A stretch of 64,000 nucleotides of DNA, taken from the NCBI GenBank assembly GCA_030248195.1, contig JASAND010023828.1, positions 22,925 through 86,924 on the forward strand. Reading direction: 5' to 3'. Origin of the DNA: Trissonchulus latispiculum (Eukaryota > Nematoda > Enoplea > Enoplida > Ironidae). Below, piece by piece: positions 1-12,276 of the stretch. Position 1 is the first letter of the stretch. Each line of letters opens with the position of its first letter. The notes under the pieces are model-generated. The model was not told where the DNA came from. It was given only the letters and a program-made list of their open reading frames with translations, and ran no database searches. Made by a program: the position numbers and the translations under genes.

Positions 1-528
1 AAGCGTGTGTCTGCTCACTGATTCGCCCATTAGCTTAAGGCTTACTGTATGTAATTTATAAGTAATTTTAATTAATTAATTATAACTCTAATTAAGTTAA
101 TGCAATTAAAAAACTAATTCGACAACTGTAGCATTTTTTCTGCTCTTTCCAATGATATAAAAATTGTTGCATAATACAAAAATTCTAAGGAATATAATCT
201 GCAACAATTTTTATATCGTTGAAAAGAGCAGAAAAAATGCTACAAAGTTGTCGAATTAGTTTTTTAATTGCATTAACTTAATTAAAGTCATAATTAATTA
301 ATTAAAATTACTTATAAATTACATACAGTAAGCCTTAAGCTAATGGGCGAATCAGCGAGCAGACACACGCTTATATGAAAGCGTGTAATTAGTGCTAAGT
401 GGGACCCCCCCCCCCGAGACTTTCGGGGGGGGGGGTCCCGACTTCGCGCACCGAGCATACCTAGCATGATTTGCATGATTTGTACATGCTACTGTAAGAG
501 TTTCTTACTCTTATATTATGTACTCTTG
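1..528. repeat. Foldback (palindromic) MITE, copy A, left end cut by the window
   Basis: Bases ~4-190 and ~190-372 are near-perfect reverse complements (both arms contain TGCTCTTTCCAATGATATAA-type sequence), so the core folds into one long hairpin. It is followed by a C-run/G-run hairpin (~405-440) and ends at CTCTTG (528). The same architecture recurs at 6,929-7,592 and, truncated, at 14,178-14,525, and the outer end CAAGAGTNCATAATA is shared. There is no coding capacity. Confidence 0.8.
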
Positions 529-2320
529 CTTGTAGTTAAGATTAAGAAGCCATTTTATATCAAAATACAGCTTGTCATTTTCTCCTTTTAATGTATGTAT
601 ACCATGAAACTAATGTTGCTTTTCTAAAATATTTTTAAAAACTTTAGAAGAACTATAATTTTTTGCAGACTCAAGTAACTTTTTCGCGAGACATCGGTTA
701 TATCATTCGATATATCATCAAATAGCTGGGGACAATTTTTTATTTATTGTTAAATCGCTTTTCGTTAAAGAGAAATAAGCTGAAATGTGTGCGTGCGTAC
801 CCTGTATTTTGCCTACTTTTTCCAAATTTGTCAAGCGATTACGTTAGCTGGAAAGCAGTAATAGAGGCAACTAAAAAACGTCCCTGGGTATATTTGTACA
901 GAACACATCTGTTAAGTAGCAGCCCTCCAGCTTGCATGGTGAATGCTCCACAATCTTTGGAAAAAATTTATCGTGTTTTTGCAAAAACTACATTTTTAAT
1001 GATAGCAGCCTACGGGATAGCTGTTGGAACTTGGAAGACGACCATGCGTCGGATAATTTGCCTCTATGAGACCTTCAGATGGACGCCCTTTGTTTGATTT
1101 TACGGCTTGCGTAGTTTAAGAAATAATTATTTGATTTCTGCAAAAATGACAAGTTTTCGACGCCAAAACTAGAAAGCCAGTTATATCTCACGATAGAAAA
1201 AAGCTAGAACGTTGCTTTAAAAAGCAAAAATATGAAGCTCAACGAGATCTTTCGAATGAATATAGTCATAACTGTATAGCTGCTGCCAATCGTTCAGAAA
1301 TTGGGAAAAACCGCCCTGACAGGAAATCTCGAATTTGTGAATCGGGATTGTGTGGAGGGTGTTAGATGTTAGAACGCTAAAATAACGTATTTCGGAAAGT
1401 TTCGTCAAATTTCATCTTGATTTACGCCGCCAACCAACAATACGTATATCGTTATGTGCCCAAAAGGAATCACCACCTTAAAACAGAGGGGAAGACGAAA
1501 ACGGCGGTATTGACAGAGAATTGGGACAATCCAGCCCTGCAATGTGTTTAGCTTCTGTATGCGAAGGGTGTTGGGTTGGGAGCAAATTAGTTATGTATAA
1601 TGGTAAAACATCTGTGTTAACAAGCAAGAATTTTGTGCAAAATGAACCGGTGTTGACCATATTTACGGTAAATATATAAACCTGCTGCGAGTATATAAAT
1701 ATTTTTATATCTGTATATTAGGGTTTCTCATTGGAAAGGGCGAGGCTTGCCGAAAACATTTAGGGGCACTTGCAAAATTTGCGAGGGGGCATGCACCATA
1801 ACGCAAACTAGGTGACTTTATGCGAAATTAATAAATAAAATGTGCAACAGTGTCAAAACTGCAACCAATTCTTAAATTTTGAGGAAGTAAAATTTGATCA
1901 AGATCCATGTTTATTAAGCAGAAGCAGAAGACTTCTATTTCTTGAGCATCGAATTTTTCGATTTCTTTAACAAAACTCCTTTAATAAGCATTTTCGGATT
2001 CTCTCTGCTTAGTTGGCCCTTTACATTCGCAATGCTAGCGATTTAACAATAAGATAAACTTAAGTGCTCCCTGCAAAACTGGTTAGTTAATTAAACTATC
2101 CATTTCCAGATCCTGTTTGTAACAGTAAATATACTTAGTACACAGTTTTTATACAAATTCATATGAGAAAGCGTGCAAGCATGTGCAAATCATACATAAA
2201 AACCGATTATAGTAGACCTGCTGCGCCGAGGCGCAGCAGGAAAAACAATTGTAACCAAGCATTAGCACAGGGTCTGCTGTGCTTGCACTTGCATTTGCAA
2301 ATGCAGTTATGCATAAGCAT
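529..2320. other. No gene recognised
   Basis: AT-rich sequence. The open frame at 747-1097 has no recognisable motif and no splice or promoter context. I see no further repeat structure here. Confidence 0.5.
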
Positions 2321-2328
2321 GTCGTTCC

Positions 2329-3237
2329 TAGTGTTGGGATTGGCCGAAAATTTCTATGGTTGGCTTGGCTTGGCTTGGCCGGAGTTTGAAGTTGGCCGGC
2401 CAATTGGCCGTTGGCCGTTGGCCGGTCAATGGCCAACGGCCAATGGCCAATGGCCAACTGGTTGGCCGTTGGCCGCTCGTTGGCCGTTGACTGTTTCTTG
2501 GCCGTAAGTTATTGGCCGTTCTTTAGCTATTTGTCAACGTTGGCGAGCTGGAATTTACTATTTTTATTCGTCTACCGTGCTTAATTCCTCGTCACCTTAA
2601 TTAAACTTTATTTCAATAGTACAATTTACAATTAACAATATTTGTAAAATAGTTTTTCCAAACATTTAGCTCCAACCCGCGATAACTCTGCTTTAAACTT
2701 TGCTGGAGGACAGCAATAAAGTGATGAGACGTTCACCGCCAGACAAATTTAAAAACTGCGTTGTTAGCACACTTAAAATTTGCATGCAATTAGCAAATTT
2801 AATTGTAAAATAACTCTAATAACGATAAAAATTGTCAACATCTAAGTGAAAATCTGTAGTACTGTATCTAATGTAACGTTTATACAACAACATGCTTACG
2901 ATACTATACAGCAAAGATAAGTTTTCAACACAGTTAACGCACAGGATCAGTAAATTTGAGCTTGGCCAGCACTCGGCCATTGGCCAGCCAACGGCCAACG
3001 GCCAGCCATTTGGCCGTTGGCCGATGGCCCGTGGCCGGCCAACGGCCATTGGCCGGCCATCGGCCAACGGCCAACGGCCAGCCAATTGGCCGTTGGGCAT
3101 TGGCCGTTGGGCGGGCCAACGGCCAATGGCCGGCAAGCCAACTGGCCGACATTTTCTCGGCCAACGGCCAATGGCTTGGCCGGCCAATGGCCGGCCATTG
3201 GCCAGCCATTGGCCGCACCGGCCAATGCACAACACTA
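2329..3237. mobile_element. Non-autonomous hAT-type element with GGCC-word subterminal arrays
   Basis: The termini are TAGTGTTG...CAACACTA, flanked on both sides by the exact 8-bp duplication GTCGTTCC (2321-2328 and 3238-3245). An 8-bp duplication and this terminal consensus are hallmarks of hAT transposons. Both ends are filled with dozens of degenerate TTGGCC/GGCCAA words (2345-2510 and 2960-3230), which gives the spurious open frames seen in several phases. The centre (~2520-2950) is AT-rich. No transposase is encoded. Confidence 0.88.
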
Positions 3238-3245
3238 GTCGTTCC

Positions 3246-4206
3246 CTTGTAAGGCATAACTTCTGCTAGCGGCAATTAGTGTTTAAGATCGGCCAGCTAA
3301 GTCAGGCCGACAATTTACCATCATAAAAAACTTGATCAGACTTCAAAGTGAGATTAAGAGTAAATAATTTTCCCACTTTATTGATAAGCCGATAACTGTT
3401 TCATTGCTGTTTCCAGTTACATAAAATACAATTAGAAATTAGAGACCAGAACAAGTTTATGAATTACCAAATTTCTTCTTTTCTGGGGCTCGTTGCGTAA
3501 AAGTGAATATATAGTTGATCAGTGTAGTGTAGCAGTTTTCTAGAATAATCAAAGATATGAATACGAAAATAATTTATAATGTCACTTGGAGGCGCTTTGA
3601 GCGTTCTAATGAAATAAAAAGTCTAAATCATACCTGGGCAGACTTTTTCTCGGACGGGGGGTGGAAATCCGGTGCGTTTTCCTCGAAATGGGTACCATAT
3701 GTTTTGGTGCGTAATTTCAGACCACAAGCTTTTATTTGAAAAAGATAACACTGTGGATAGTCGATTGACTATATATTTACTGCAAACTGTAATCATTCAA
3801 TTATTTACCCACGGTTATGAAAACTAAATATTAAACTCACGAAGGAAACTACGGGGGGTCTGGGGGGCAGTGCCCCCCACAAGTTGAAGAATTTTTGCAG
3901 TTGAGACTACTCCCGGGTATTAATTTAGAGCATTTCCGAGACCAATTAGTGAGATAAAGCATGGGCAGTTGTTGTAACATTATTCGCTTATTCGCTCATT
4001 ATATTATTCGCTTATTCGCTCATTATAGTTGCTTATAGCGAATATGGTATATTTTTTCAATGGCTAAAACTGCAAGACTAGCCTTCTGCTACATCTGCCT
4101 TTACTCTTATAAAATATTAGTTTTTCAGGTATCGTAGCAGTCATCAATAAGTAAGAATAAGACGGGCGGGGTTTGGAGGCGTAGCCTCAAGTACAGTACT
4201 GTTCGA
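3246..4206. other. No gene recognised
   Basis: AT-rich. It contains a short G/C hairpin at ~3855-3885 and a small direct repeat of TTATTCGCTCATTATA at ~3985-4030. Nothing coding is seen. Confidence 0.5.
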
Positions 4207-5326
4207 AAGCATCTTCCACCGATGCCAGCATCAGCATTACTGATGCCGGCATCAGCACCAGTGATGCTGACAAATATAGCTAAATTTGGTGTATAAAATT
4301 TTGTTGCTTGCTCTTTCCAGTGAAGATTGGCTTACGCTATGTTTGAATGAAAGTAGCTTATTTGTTTTTGTAAAAAGTTAACATATTGCTTTTATGTATA
4401 TACGTAGGACAGCACTGACTTAATGTAGACTTGCTTGCTGGAGTCTGTCTGGAATGGCCAACAGTTGAATAAAAAGTCATATGCTCTGAAATATTACAAC
4501 TAGCATTACAGCAGAGCATTTAAAAAGAAGCTGTGCCCCAGACCCTTAGGCTCTGCCATATATTTAAACATTGACTACTTTTATTCAAAAACAGTTAATA
4601 CGAAACAGAGTGAATGTAACAAATCATTACTACATTGAACAACAAATTCCTTATTGTTTTCCATACCACATCGTTTAATGTCCGCAAATGGTTATAATAT
4701 CAGTGTAAGAATTATAAGTTATAAGCTAATTGGTAAGAGAACTGTGAATTTCTGCCACTAGTTCAACAAGTACCACTGTACGAATCATCTTGACAACCTC
4801 TTGTTTAAGGAGCTAGTGAACTTTACTTTATATGGTTTGTCTTCTGTATTAGATAGAAAATATTTCTTAATTATAATTCATATAAACTCTGCAGATTATG
4901 TCATTGGTGGGTATCCGAAGCATTTGAAAAACCTATACTTTCTGTAGCTTCCTTAAATATATTAAGTTTTCTTTTAATTAGACTTCTTGAATGGTATGAA
5001 TGCAGCAGTCGACTATTACGTAGTCTTGCTATTACTTAACAAACACATAAACTTCTGTAGAAATGCTAGTTGTAATATTTCAGAGCATATGACTTTTTAT
5101 TCAATTGTTGGCCATGCCAGACAGACTGCAGCAAGCAAGTCTACATTAAGTCAGTGCTGTCCTACGTATATACATAAAAGCACTATGTTAACTTTTTACA
5201 AAAACAAATAAGCTACTTTCATTCAAACACAGCGTAAGCCAATCTTTGCTGAAAAGAGCAAGCAACAAAATTTTATACTCAAAATCTAGCTATGTTTGTC
5301 GGCATCACTGGCATCACGGCATCGTG
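4207..5326. repeat. Foldback element with ~270-290 bp inverted arms
   Basis: Sequence 4215-4505 returns as its reverse complement at 5064-5325. Shared blocks include GTAGACTTGCTTGCTG, CAGCACTGACTTAATG and TCATATGCTCTGAAATATTAC. The outer ends carry alternating GATGCCGGCATCA-type palindromic words. The ~560-bp centre is AT-rich without coding signal. No clear target duplication was found. Confidence 0.75.
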
Positions 5327-5385
5327 GCGGCGTATTGTATGGGGACACGCCATAGCGGATGCTGATCCTGCTCTCCGGCGTTAAG

Positions 5386-6562
5386 TCAAGTAAGTCAAGT
5401 AAGTCATCACGGCAAATTCGGTGCGTCGGCAAGTCAAATTCGGTGCGTCAGAGGGCGACTCCGGTGCGTTGGCAAGTCAAATTTGGTGCGTCAGTGAACG
5501 AATCCGGTGCGTCGGTAAGCAAAATTTGGTGCGTCGGCAAGCCAAATTCGGTGCTGCGTCAGAGAACGAATCCGGTGCGCCGGCAAGTCAAATTCGGTGC
5601 GTCAGAGAACGAATCCGGTGCGTCGGTAAGCAAAATTCGGTGCGTCGGCAAGCCAAATTCGGTGCGTCAGAGGCCGAATCCGGTGCGTCTGTAAGCCAAA
5701 TTCGGTGCGTTGGCAAGTCAACTTCAGTGCGTCAGAGAACGAATCCTGTGCGTCGGTAAGCAAAATTCGGTGCGTTGGCAAGTCAAATTCGGTGCGTCAG
5801 AGAACGAATCCGGTGCGTCGGTAAGCGAAATTCGGCGCGTCGGCAAGTCAAATTCGGTGCGTCAGAGGCCGAATCCGGTTCGTCGGTAAGCCAAATTCGG
5901 TGCGTCGGCAAGTCAAATTCGGTGCGTCAGAGGCCGAATCCGGTGCGTCTGTAAGCCAAATTCGGTGCGTTGGCAAGTCAACTTCAGTGCGTCAGAGAAC
6001 GAATCCTGTGCGTCGGTAAGCAAAATTTGGTGCGTTGGCAAGTCAAACGGTGCGTCAGAGAACGAGTCCGGTGCGTCGGTAAGCATAATTCGGCGCGTCG
6101 GCAAGTCAAATTCGGTGCGTCAGAGGCCGAATCCGGTGCGCCGGCAAGTCAAATTCGGTGCGTCAGAGAACGAATCCGGTGCGTCGGTAAGCAAAATTCG
6201 GCGCGTCGGCAAGTCAGATTCGGTGCGTCAGAGGCCGAATCCGGTGCGCCGGCAAGTCAAATTCGGTGCGTCAGAGAACGAATCCGGTGCGTCGGTAAGC
6301 AAAATTCGGTGCGTCGGCAAGTCAAATTCGGTGCGTCAGAGGCCGAATCCGGTGCGTCTGTAAGCCAAATTCGGTGCGTTGGCAAGTCAACTTCAGTGCG
6401 TCAGAGAACGAATCCTGTGCGCCGGTAAGCAAAATTCGGTGCGTTGGCAAGTCAAATTCGGTGCGTCAGAGAACGAATCCGGTGCGTCGGTAAGCAAAAT
6501 TCGGCGCGTCGGCAAGTCAAATTCGGTGCGTCAGAGGCCGAATCCGGTGCGTCGGTAAGCCG
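5386..6562. repeat. Minisatellite of 21-22 bp GGTGCGTC-headed units
   Basis: About fifty units of 21-22 bp, each starting GGTGCGTC and followed by one of a few alternating bodies (such as AGAGAACGAATCC or GGCAAGTCAAATTC), arranged in higher-order sets. Loss of the TAG/TAA/TGA words from the unit leaves several frames open. Decayed units continue to ~6800. Not a protein gene. Confidence 0.9.
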
Positions 6563-6928
6563 AATTCAGTGTATCAGTGTGTAGATAGGTCAAATCTGGT
6601 GCGTGCTTGCATGCCAATAAATTTGGTGCGTAGGCAAGTCAAAACTGTGTGGAGATTGAAGAATCTAATTTGTGGAAACAAATGCGTAAATAAGTCAAAT
6701 TTGGTTTCCAGTCCAAATCTTTATCAAATGATATACGTATCATTTTGGTGCGTCAATTCTTCCAAGAAATCATATAGGTATCATTTCGGTGCGTATGTGA
6801 GACCTGGGGTGGCCACCCCCCGTCCACCCCCCCATTGCCCAGGTGTGGTCTAAATTAAATGACAACTTAAATTGATGTCAGCGTAAAAAGTAACGAAATT
6901 ACGATTGAGTTCAAGATTCTCCTTTGAC
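6563..6928. other. Decayed minisatellite edge, no gene
   Basis: Scattered GGTGCGT words fade out to ~6800, followed by a C-rich stretch (6815-6845) and AT-rich DNA up to the foldback element. Confidence 0.5.
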
Positions 6929-7592
6929 CAAGAGTGCATAATAGAATAAGAGTATGAAACTCTTACGCTACTATGTACTAAACATGCTTGATATGCTCGG
7001 GTCGCTAACTCGGGACCCCCCCCCCCCGAAAGTTTCGGGGGGGTCCCACCCTACACTAATTACATGTTTTCATATAAGTGTGTGTCTGCTCGCTGATTCG
7101 CTAATACGCTTAGGCTTACGATAGGCATTTTATTAGTAATTTTTAATTAATTATAACTTTAATTAGGTTAATGTAATAAAAAAACTAATTCGACAACTTT
7201 GTAGCATTTTTTCTGCTCTTTCCAATGATATAAAAATTGTTGCACAAAATAAAAATTCGTAGGAATGTAGTCTGCAACAATTTTTATATCGTTGGAAAGA
7301 GCGGAAAAAATGCTACAAAGTTGTCGAATTAGTTTTTTAATTACATTAACCTAATTAAAGTTATAATTAATTAATTAAAAATTACTAATAAAATGCCTAT
7401 CGTAAGCCTAAGCTAATTAGCGAATCAGCGAGCAGACACACACTTATCTGAAAGCATGTAATTTGTGTAGGGTGGGACCCCCCCCGAAACTTTCGGGAGG
7501 GGGGTCCCGAGTTAGCGATCCGAGCATATCAAGCATGTTTTAGTATATAATAGCGTAAGAGTTTCATACTTTTATTCTATTACGTACTCTTG
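6929..7592. mobile_element. Foldback MITE, copy B (full length)
   Basis: The whole 664-bp segment is a near-perfect palindrome from CAAGAGTGCATAAT to its complement ending CTCTTG. Nested C-run/G-run hairpins sit at ~7014-7045 and ~7475-7508. It is flanked by CTTTGAC and CTTTGTC, a likely 7-bp target duplication with one mismatch. Related to the copies at 1-528, 12,277-12,945 (terminal words) and 14,178-14,525. Confidence 0.85.
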
Positions 7593-9000
7593 CTTTGTCT
7601 TGCTTTGACTGAATGAATCAGTGAGGATAAATTAAATACAACTACGATCTGGTACCAAAAACTCCAAAAATGGGTGAACTGTAGCAAAAGTTTTGGTCGA
7701 AAAACTGCTGCACTATGTAATCAACTAATCACTTTTATACAGCCGCCCTGCCCCCTGGTAATTAAATTGAAGTTGATCAACTGAACTGCCGAAAATTATA
7801 AATTGGCACTCAACCACCTGTTACCGTTGGTTAAGGCAAATAATTTGACTGTTTTCTGCCATTTCTGCTTGGATGCAGGACTTGCAGAACGTTTATTCTT
7901 CGTAAAAGCTATCGAAATGTCGTCAGACTTTGAATCGTGAAAAAATCTTGAACCATAAAGCTGAAATCAAAATGTGCACTAACTCCACAGTGTCCTTACA
8001 AGCAAGTTGTACGTATTGGATTAGGCATCAGCATACGGTTTTCCCTATTAGATGATTAAAGACAGATGGTTGCAACAAGGCACTTTTAATTTCCCAAAGT
8101 TTAGTAGTGTGCTCGTTCCGTGCCTTGCGCTAACAACTTCACAATTTATTGTCAAATTGTTTAATTTTTTAAAACACATTTCCAAAATACACATTTTCAC
8201 GTCACGAAATTTCTTGGCAACTGCCCAAAATGAACTACTAAAACAAATGATCGACATTAATTTCTATTTGAAACTTTTGTAACGTTTGGTGAAACAGCGG
8301 AGAGAATTCCGGTGTTTTTTGCCCATTTTTTAGCGGAAGAGCTTGCATGATTGCGCACATTTGAAAAATTTATTGAGCCCATTTAAAGGTAATTTATATT
8401 TCTGCAAAATTAGGACCACCCTTCATTTGCCTTTGGAAATTTCTGGTTAGGTCTAGTCTGCCTTAATCTTTCTTCTTTTGGCAAAAAATGCTGAAGGCGG
8501 AATTTTCATGTGACGGAATCCTGTCAACAAAAAACATGAGACTCGCCAGAGGCCGTGGGCGCTAATCAGGAACTCTCGTAGGCAGCAGTTTAGCCGGTTA
8601 TTTCCAGATTAAACCGGTCTTATTGAGACGTCTAAAAAGCTTTTGCATCAGAATTTTTCATTTGAAAGCCATTCAGAAGCAGGCTGACTGATTTTTTCCA
8701 GTTTCCTGAAGGCAAGTTGACTTCTGAGCGAAGGGGGACACGTTTGGTAAAAGTTCGCTTTTTCGGTCATGCGCTGAATTGAAATTAATCATATCAATGG
8801 AATTTAAAAAATTCCAAACAAAATTTTATAAAATAAATATTTTGTGTGAACTAGTCACCCCTCCTTGTTTATAGGCCAGGCCCTCTCGTGATCTGTTTGC
8901 GTCACTTAGTCTAATGAATTCTCCTGGCAGTCTTTCAAAAACTGTCATCTAGAAGAAAATTGCATCAGCCGCTAAAATGAATTATGGCTGAAAACTGGAT
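7593..9000. other. No gene recognised
   Basis: Unique-looking AT-rich sequence. Open frames at 8048-8282 occur on both strands and have no domain or splice context. Confidence 0.45.
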
Positions 9001-9011
9001 TTTCTCGCCAC

Positions 9012-9049
9012 TATAAAAGGAGTAGGCGCAGCGCGTCTCCAATCAGTCT
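9012..9049 (+). promoter_or_regulatory. Core promoter: TATA box plus initiator
   Basis: TATAAAAGG at 9012-9020 is followed about 31 bp later by TCAGTC (9043-9048), which fits the metazoan initiator consensus TCAGTY at the expected TATA-to-start spacing. A 5' leader of ~105 bases then leads to the ATG pair at 9151. The two correctly spaced elements are seen directly; promoter activity is inferred. Confidence 0.55.
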
Positions 9050-9150
9050 GTTAGAAAAGCAGCTCTGAAAAGCATTTTATCTCTCACTCTACTGAGTTCT
9101 ATATCTTTAATACGTTATCCCTTGATAACTCTCTCTCTTGCTCTATCATC

Positions 9151-9260
9151 ATGATGCTTTCAAACATCTACTCTTCCCTGGATAACGATGATGTTATTCA
9201 CTGGCTGCAAATCTTGTGGCATGCCTTCCCTGGTTCTTCCAGCCACAGAAGACACTCAAG
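9151..9260 (+). CDS. Candidate first coding exon downstream of the TATA/Inr promoter, unknown product
   Basis: The frame opens with ATGATG at 9151, encodes 36 codons including a DNDDVIHWLQILWHAF segment, and reaches AAG|GTATGT at 9261, a strong 5' splice site. The order promoter, leader, ATG, donor is that of a real first exon. I cannot match the peptide to any family and cannot identify the next exon. It could be a host gene or the start of an unrecognised transposon gene. Confidence 0.35.
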
Positions 9261-11092
9261 GTATGTTGCTCTTTCTGCGTTTTATTGATATGTGTCTTTT
9301 TGCTCTTTCAGTATTTTTATCTGGGGCCAGTTTTATAGAACTTTGTCGAGTCGTCGAGTCTAGTAAGCTAAGCTAAACTGAAAACTGCCTAATTCCTAGG
9401 CTCAGATCCCGTAATGCGAGTTATGCTTAGAAAGATTTGCGAGTTGTCTAGTCATGTTATCTAGTAAAATTTGACTAGAAAGTTTTGAATGAAAAATGCA
9501 GCTCGACAAACTTTTAAATTTAAGTTAGATTGCTATGCGATATTTCTACATTGTTCTACAATTTCTACATTACAACCACGAAAACTTATTATTTTGAAAA
9601 CTAGCTGGAAATTACTTTCCAATCACTATATATTTAATCACTATTTAATTTTTAAATCCAAAAAAGCAGTAAATCACTAGCAATTGGCTATTCGACGTCT
9701 CGCCGACTTGACAACTGATTTGAAATTGGCCCACCTCCTGCCTAATTGGCGGCTTCTGAGCTCATGAACTTTGGAGTAGCTTTCAATCCGAACGCTTGCA
9801 AAGCTGAAATTTGATTCATTGACGATGAACTATTTTGAAGACACAGCTTCTGTCTTGTATTTCTTCTTCAGTCGGTAAATTATGAAGGAATTTGATTACA
9901 GAACATACTAATAGAATTGTATACTTTTCGAAAAGTTCGCATGCGTAACAGGCAGGGTTAACCGGTAGTGACTATGTGTCTAGTGTGCACAGTTTACAAT
10001 GAACATACTATTTGCATTAGCTTATTGTTGTTGTAATTTTGTTTTAGGCGATAGTTTTGGTGCTTCTGCTAGGCAACACTGAACCTCAGAACGTCCGAAG
10101 ATTCTCTTCTTCTTGTATCATATGTAGAAAATAATTCCATGGAATCTCATGTATACAACTTTCCTGTACATAGAAAGAATTCTGGTCACTGTGAACAATA
10201 AACCCCACATTGGCTGTGATATAACTTTCATTGTATTTATTTAATACTTTGTAAGGAACTCCAAATTCCAACTTACAGAAATGAGATCTAAGTTTCTAAT
10301 TTCTGACTTGTACTCTTATTCCGGAATGATAGGTACATTTGTTATGAAAACATCGAACCTTGAAGTGAAATTTGGAGTTCTCCTGTATTACTGTAGACAA
10401 AGATATTGTAAAAAATAACTTATGGTCGAATTCCATGACATTGTAAAAATCAAACATGTAAATAAATTATATTCCTAGTATTTTAATCTTAGATATGTAG
10501 GTACATATAAATATAAGGCTAGCTTTATAAAAAAGGTGATCATGAAGTTAGCAATGTTGTACAGAATTCAAATGTTTCTAGCATGCTTGGCTGCAGTTGT
10601 CAACGACGAGAAAGTTTCACAGTAAAAATATCCGTAGCCAAAATCAGAGTTTGCATTTGATTCGTCCATACATCCCAATCTAGTTACCGGCTAAGACCTG
10701 GAACAGCGTGAGCTGTTTGACTGACTACATTGACTGACTGTAGTACTGTAGTACTATTAGCTGACACCGAATAATTTTCCTTACACTTAATCAAGACGTT
10801 AACCAGTGTTGAAGATACAACTGACTGCTGTTGAACACATTTCGGTGGGGTGCCATCTCCCAACTGCAGACTGATACTTCGTGGTTTTTAATAAACATAT
10901 ACATTTGACATGATCCTACAGTCGTTGCGTCGTACGGAATAAGTAAGACTACTGCGCCACAGAGACCTTAATTTCTTCCAACTAAAAAGTGTTAACTCAT
11001 CATCTTGATTCAGAGCAGCGACTGAGTTTATAAGAGGAGGAAGCTGGTTCCTGCAAACAGGAAGAGACCTGGCGATACAATGGTGACAGACA
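9261..11092. other. No further gene recognised (putative intron or intergenic)
   Basis: AT-rich DNA with no convincing coding frame. The frame at 10,086-10,271 on the minus strand has no recognisable feature. I could not choose a second exon for the candidate exon at 9,151. Confidence 0.4.
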
Positions 11093-11517
11093 GGTTCACG
11101 CAGAATTGGTCGCGGGCCGCGGGTAGCCGCGGGTACCCGCGGGTGCCCGCGGGGCGGGGCGGGTATCACCAAATTTCAATACCCGCACTACCCGCGCGGG
11201 TATCTGTGCGGACCTAACCTAAAAATTTTAACTATTTTTGTCTAAAACTAAGTAAAATTTACTAGTTAATCAGAACATACTGCATTTGTATTTTCAATTT
11301 CCTAGTTTAGTTTTTGAAAGTTTCTAACGTCCGTAATAGTGGTTCAGTAGTACTTTGCTTAAAAAGCGGACCAGTCATCTCGGCACGACCCTTATATACT
11401 TTCAGCGATTTCAAACCCGATAAAACTTAATGTTTGCGTGACTATATACTGTAAGATTTTCAGTCTTCTTAACCGACACAGTTCCTGAGTCTACAAGGTT
11501 TAGAGACGTTTGCTTAA

Positions 11518-12266
11518 CACTTTCGCTGCGGCAAGGAAGTTATTGGGGTATCACTGCATGCGGCAACCATATAATCGTGTTTAAACAAAATATGGAGTTG
11601 TACGAATGCAAGCTAGATTCACCTGGAGTTACTGAATTACCTGTGACGTTTTTACCCTGAGTCCCACCGGTGGGACTTACGCATGGGTCTGATGGCGGAG
11701 TCCCATGCGGAAGTCCCAACGGTGGGATTCAGAGTCAACAGGTCACAGGTCTACCATTCAACGTTGTGACGCACTCTCTTTTGGTATAAACGGGTGGATG
11801 TGGAAGTGCTTTTTGGCATCGAAATTGTGAACGCATTTATTGTCTATCGCAACCACGTTTTGCAAGCTGAAGCTGAAAGTTGGCGATTGGACAATGGATA
11901 ATTAAGATTGCATTGCCTATCGAGGTCACATAGCCCTATGTGGCTTGACTTTATATTTTACAAATGTTTTATGTATTCATTCTGCTGCTATAATAAATGT
12001 GTAGGTAGCTTTTAATTGGCTCGGACAGTTTATCAGCTGCAGATGCGTTTAGCTATTGGACATCTATAGGTAGGAAGAGCTAAATTATCTGATGTGAAAT
12101 TTCAGTGCATAATCTACACACGGCAATAGCACTTGATAGCATTAATTCCGTGCGTTTTTCTACGAATCGTATACAAAAACATAGTTCAAAAGTCCCACCG
12201 GTGGGACTTCCGCATGGCTGAAACAGATGCTGAAGTCCCACCGGTGGGACTTCCGCAGTGAAAGTG
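11518..12266. mobile_element. piggyBac-like MITE (TTAA flanks) nested in the hAT element
   Basis: The ends CACTTTCGCTGCGG and CCGCAGTGAAAGTG are inverted repeats directly bounded by TTAA on both sides (11514-11517 and 12267-12270), the target site used by piggyBac transposases. The subterminal palindrome AGTCCCACCGGTGGGACT or a variant occurs near 11,660, 11,710, 12,190 and 12,233. There is no open transposase frame. Confidence 0.8.
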
Positions 12267-12276
12267 TTAATAAAAC

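Noticed and set aside
747..1097. 116-codon frame
   Set aside because: No family resemblance, promoter or splice context; length is not exceptional for AT-rich DNA of this size.
2149..3275. Multiple overlapping 70-140 residue frames rich in Trp, Pro and Gly
   Set aside because: They are translations of the GGCC-word arrays of a hAT element in several phases; no start, splice or domain support.
5359..6428. Long frames of 60-150 codons
   Set aside because: They follow the minisatellite unit on both strands and switch pattern with phase; no protein domain.
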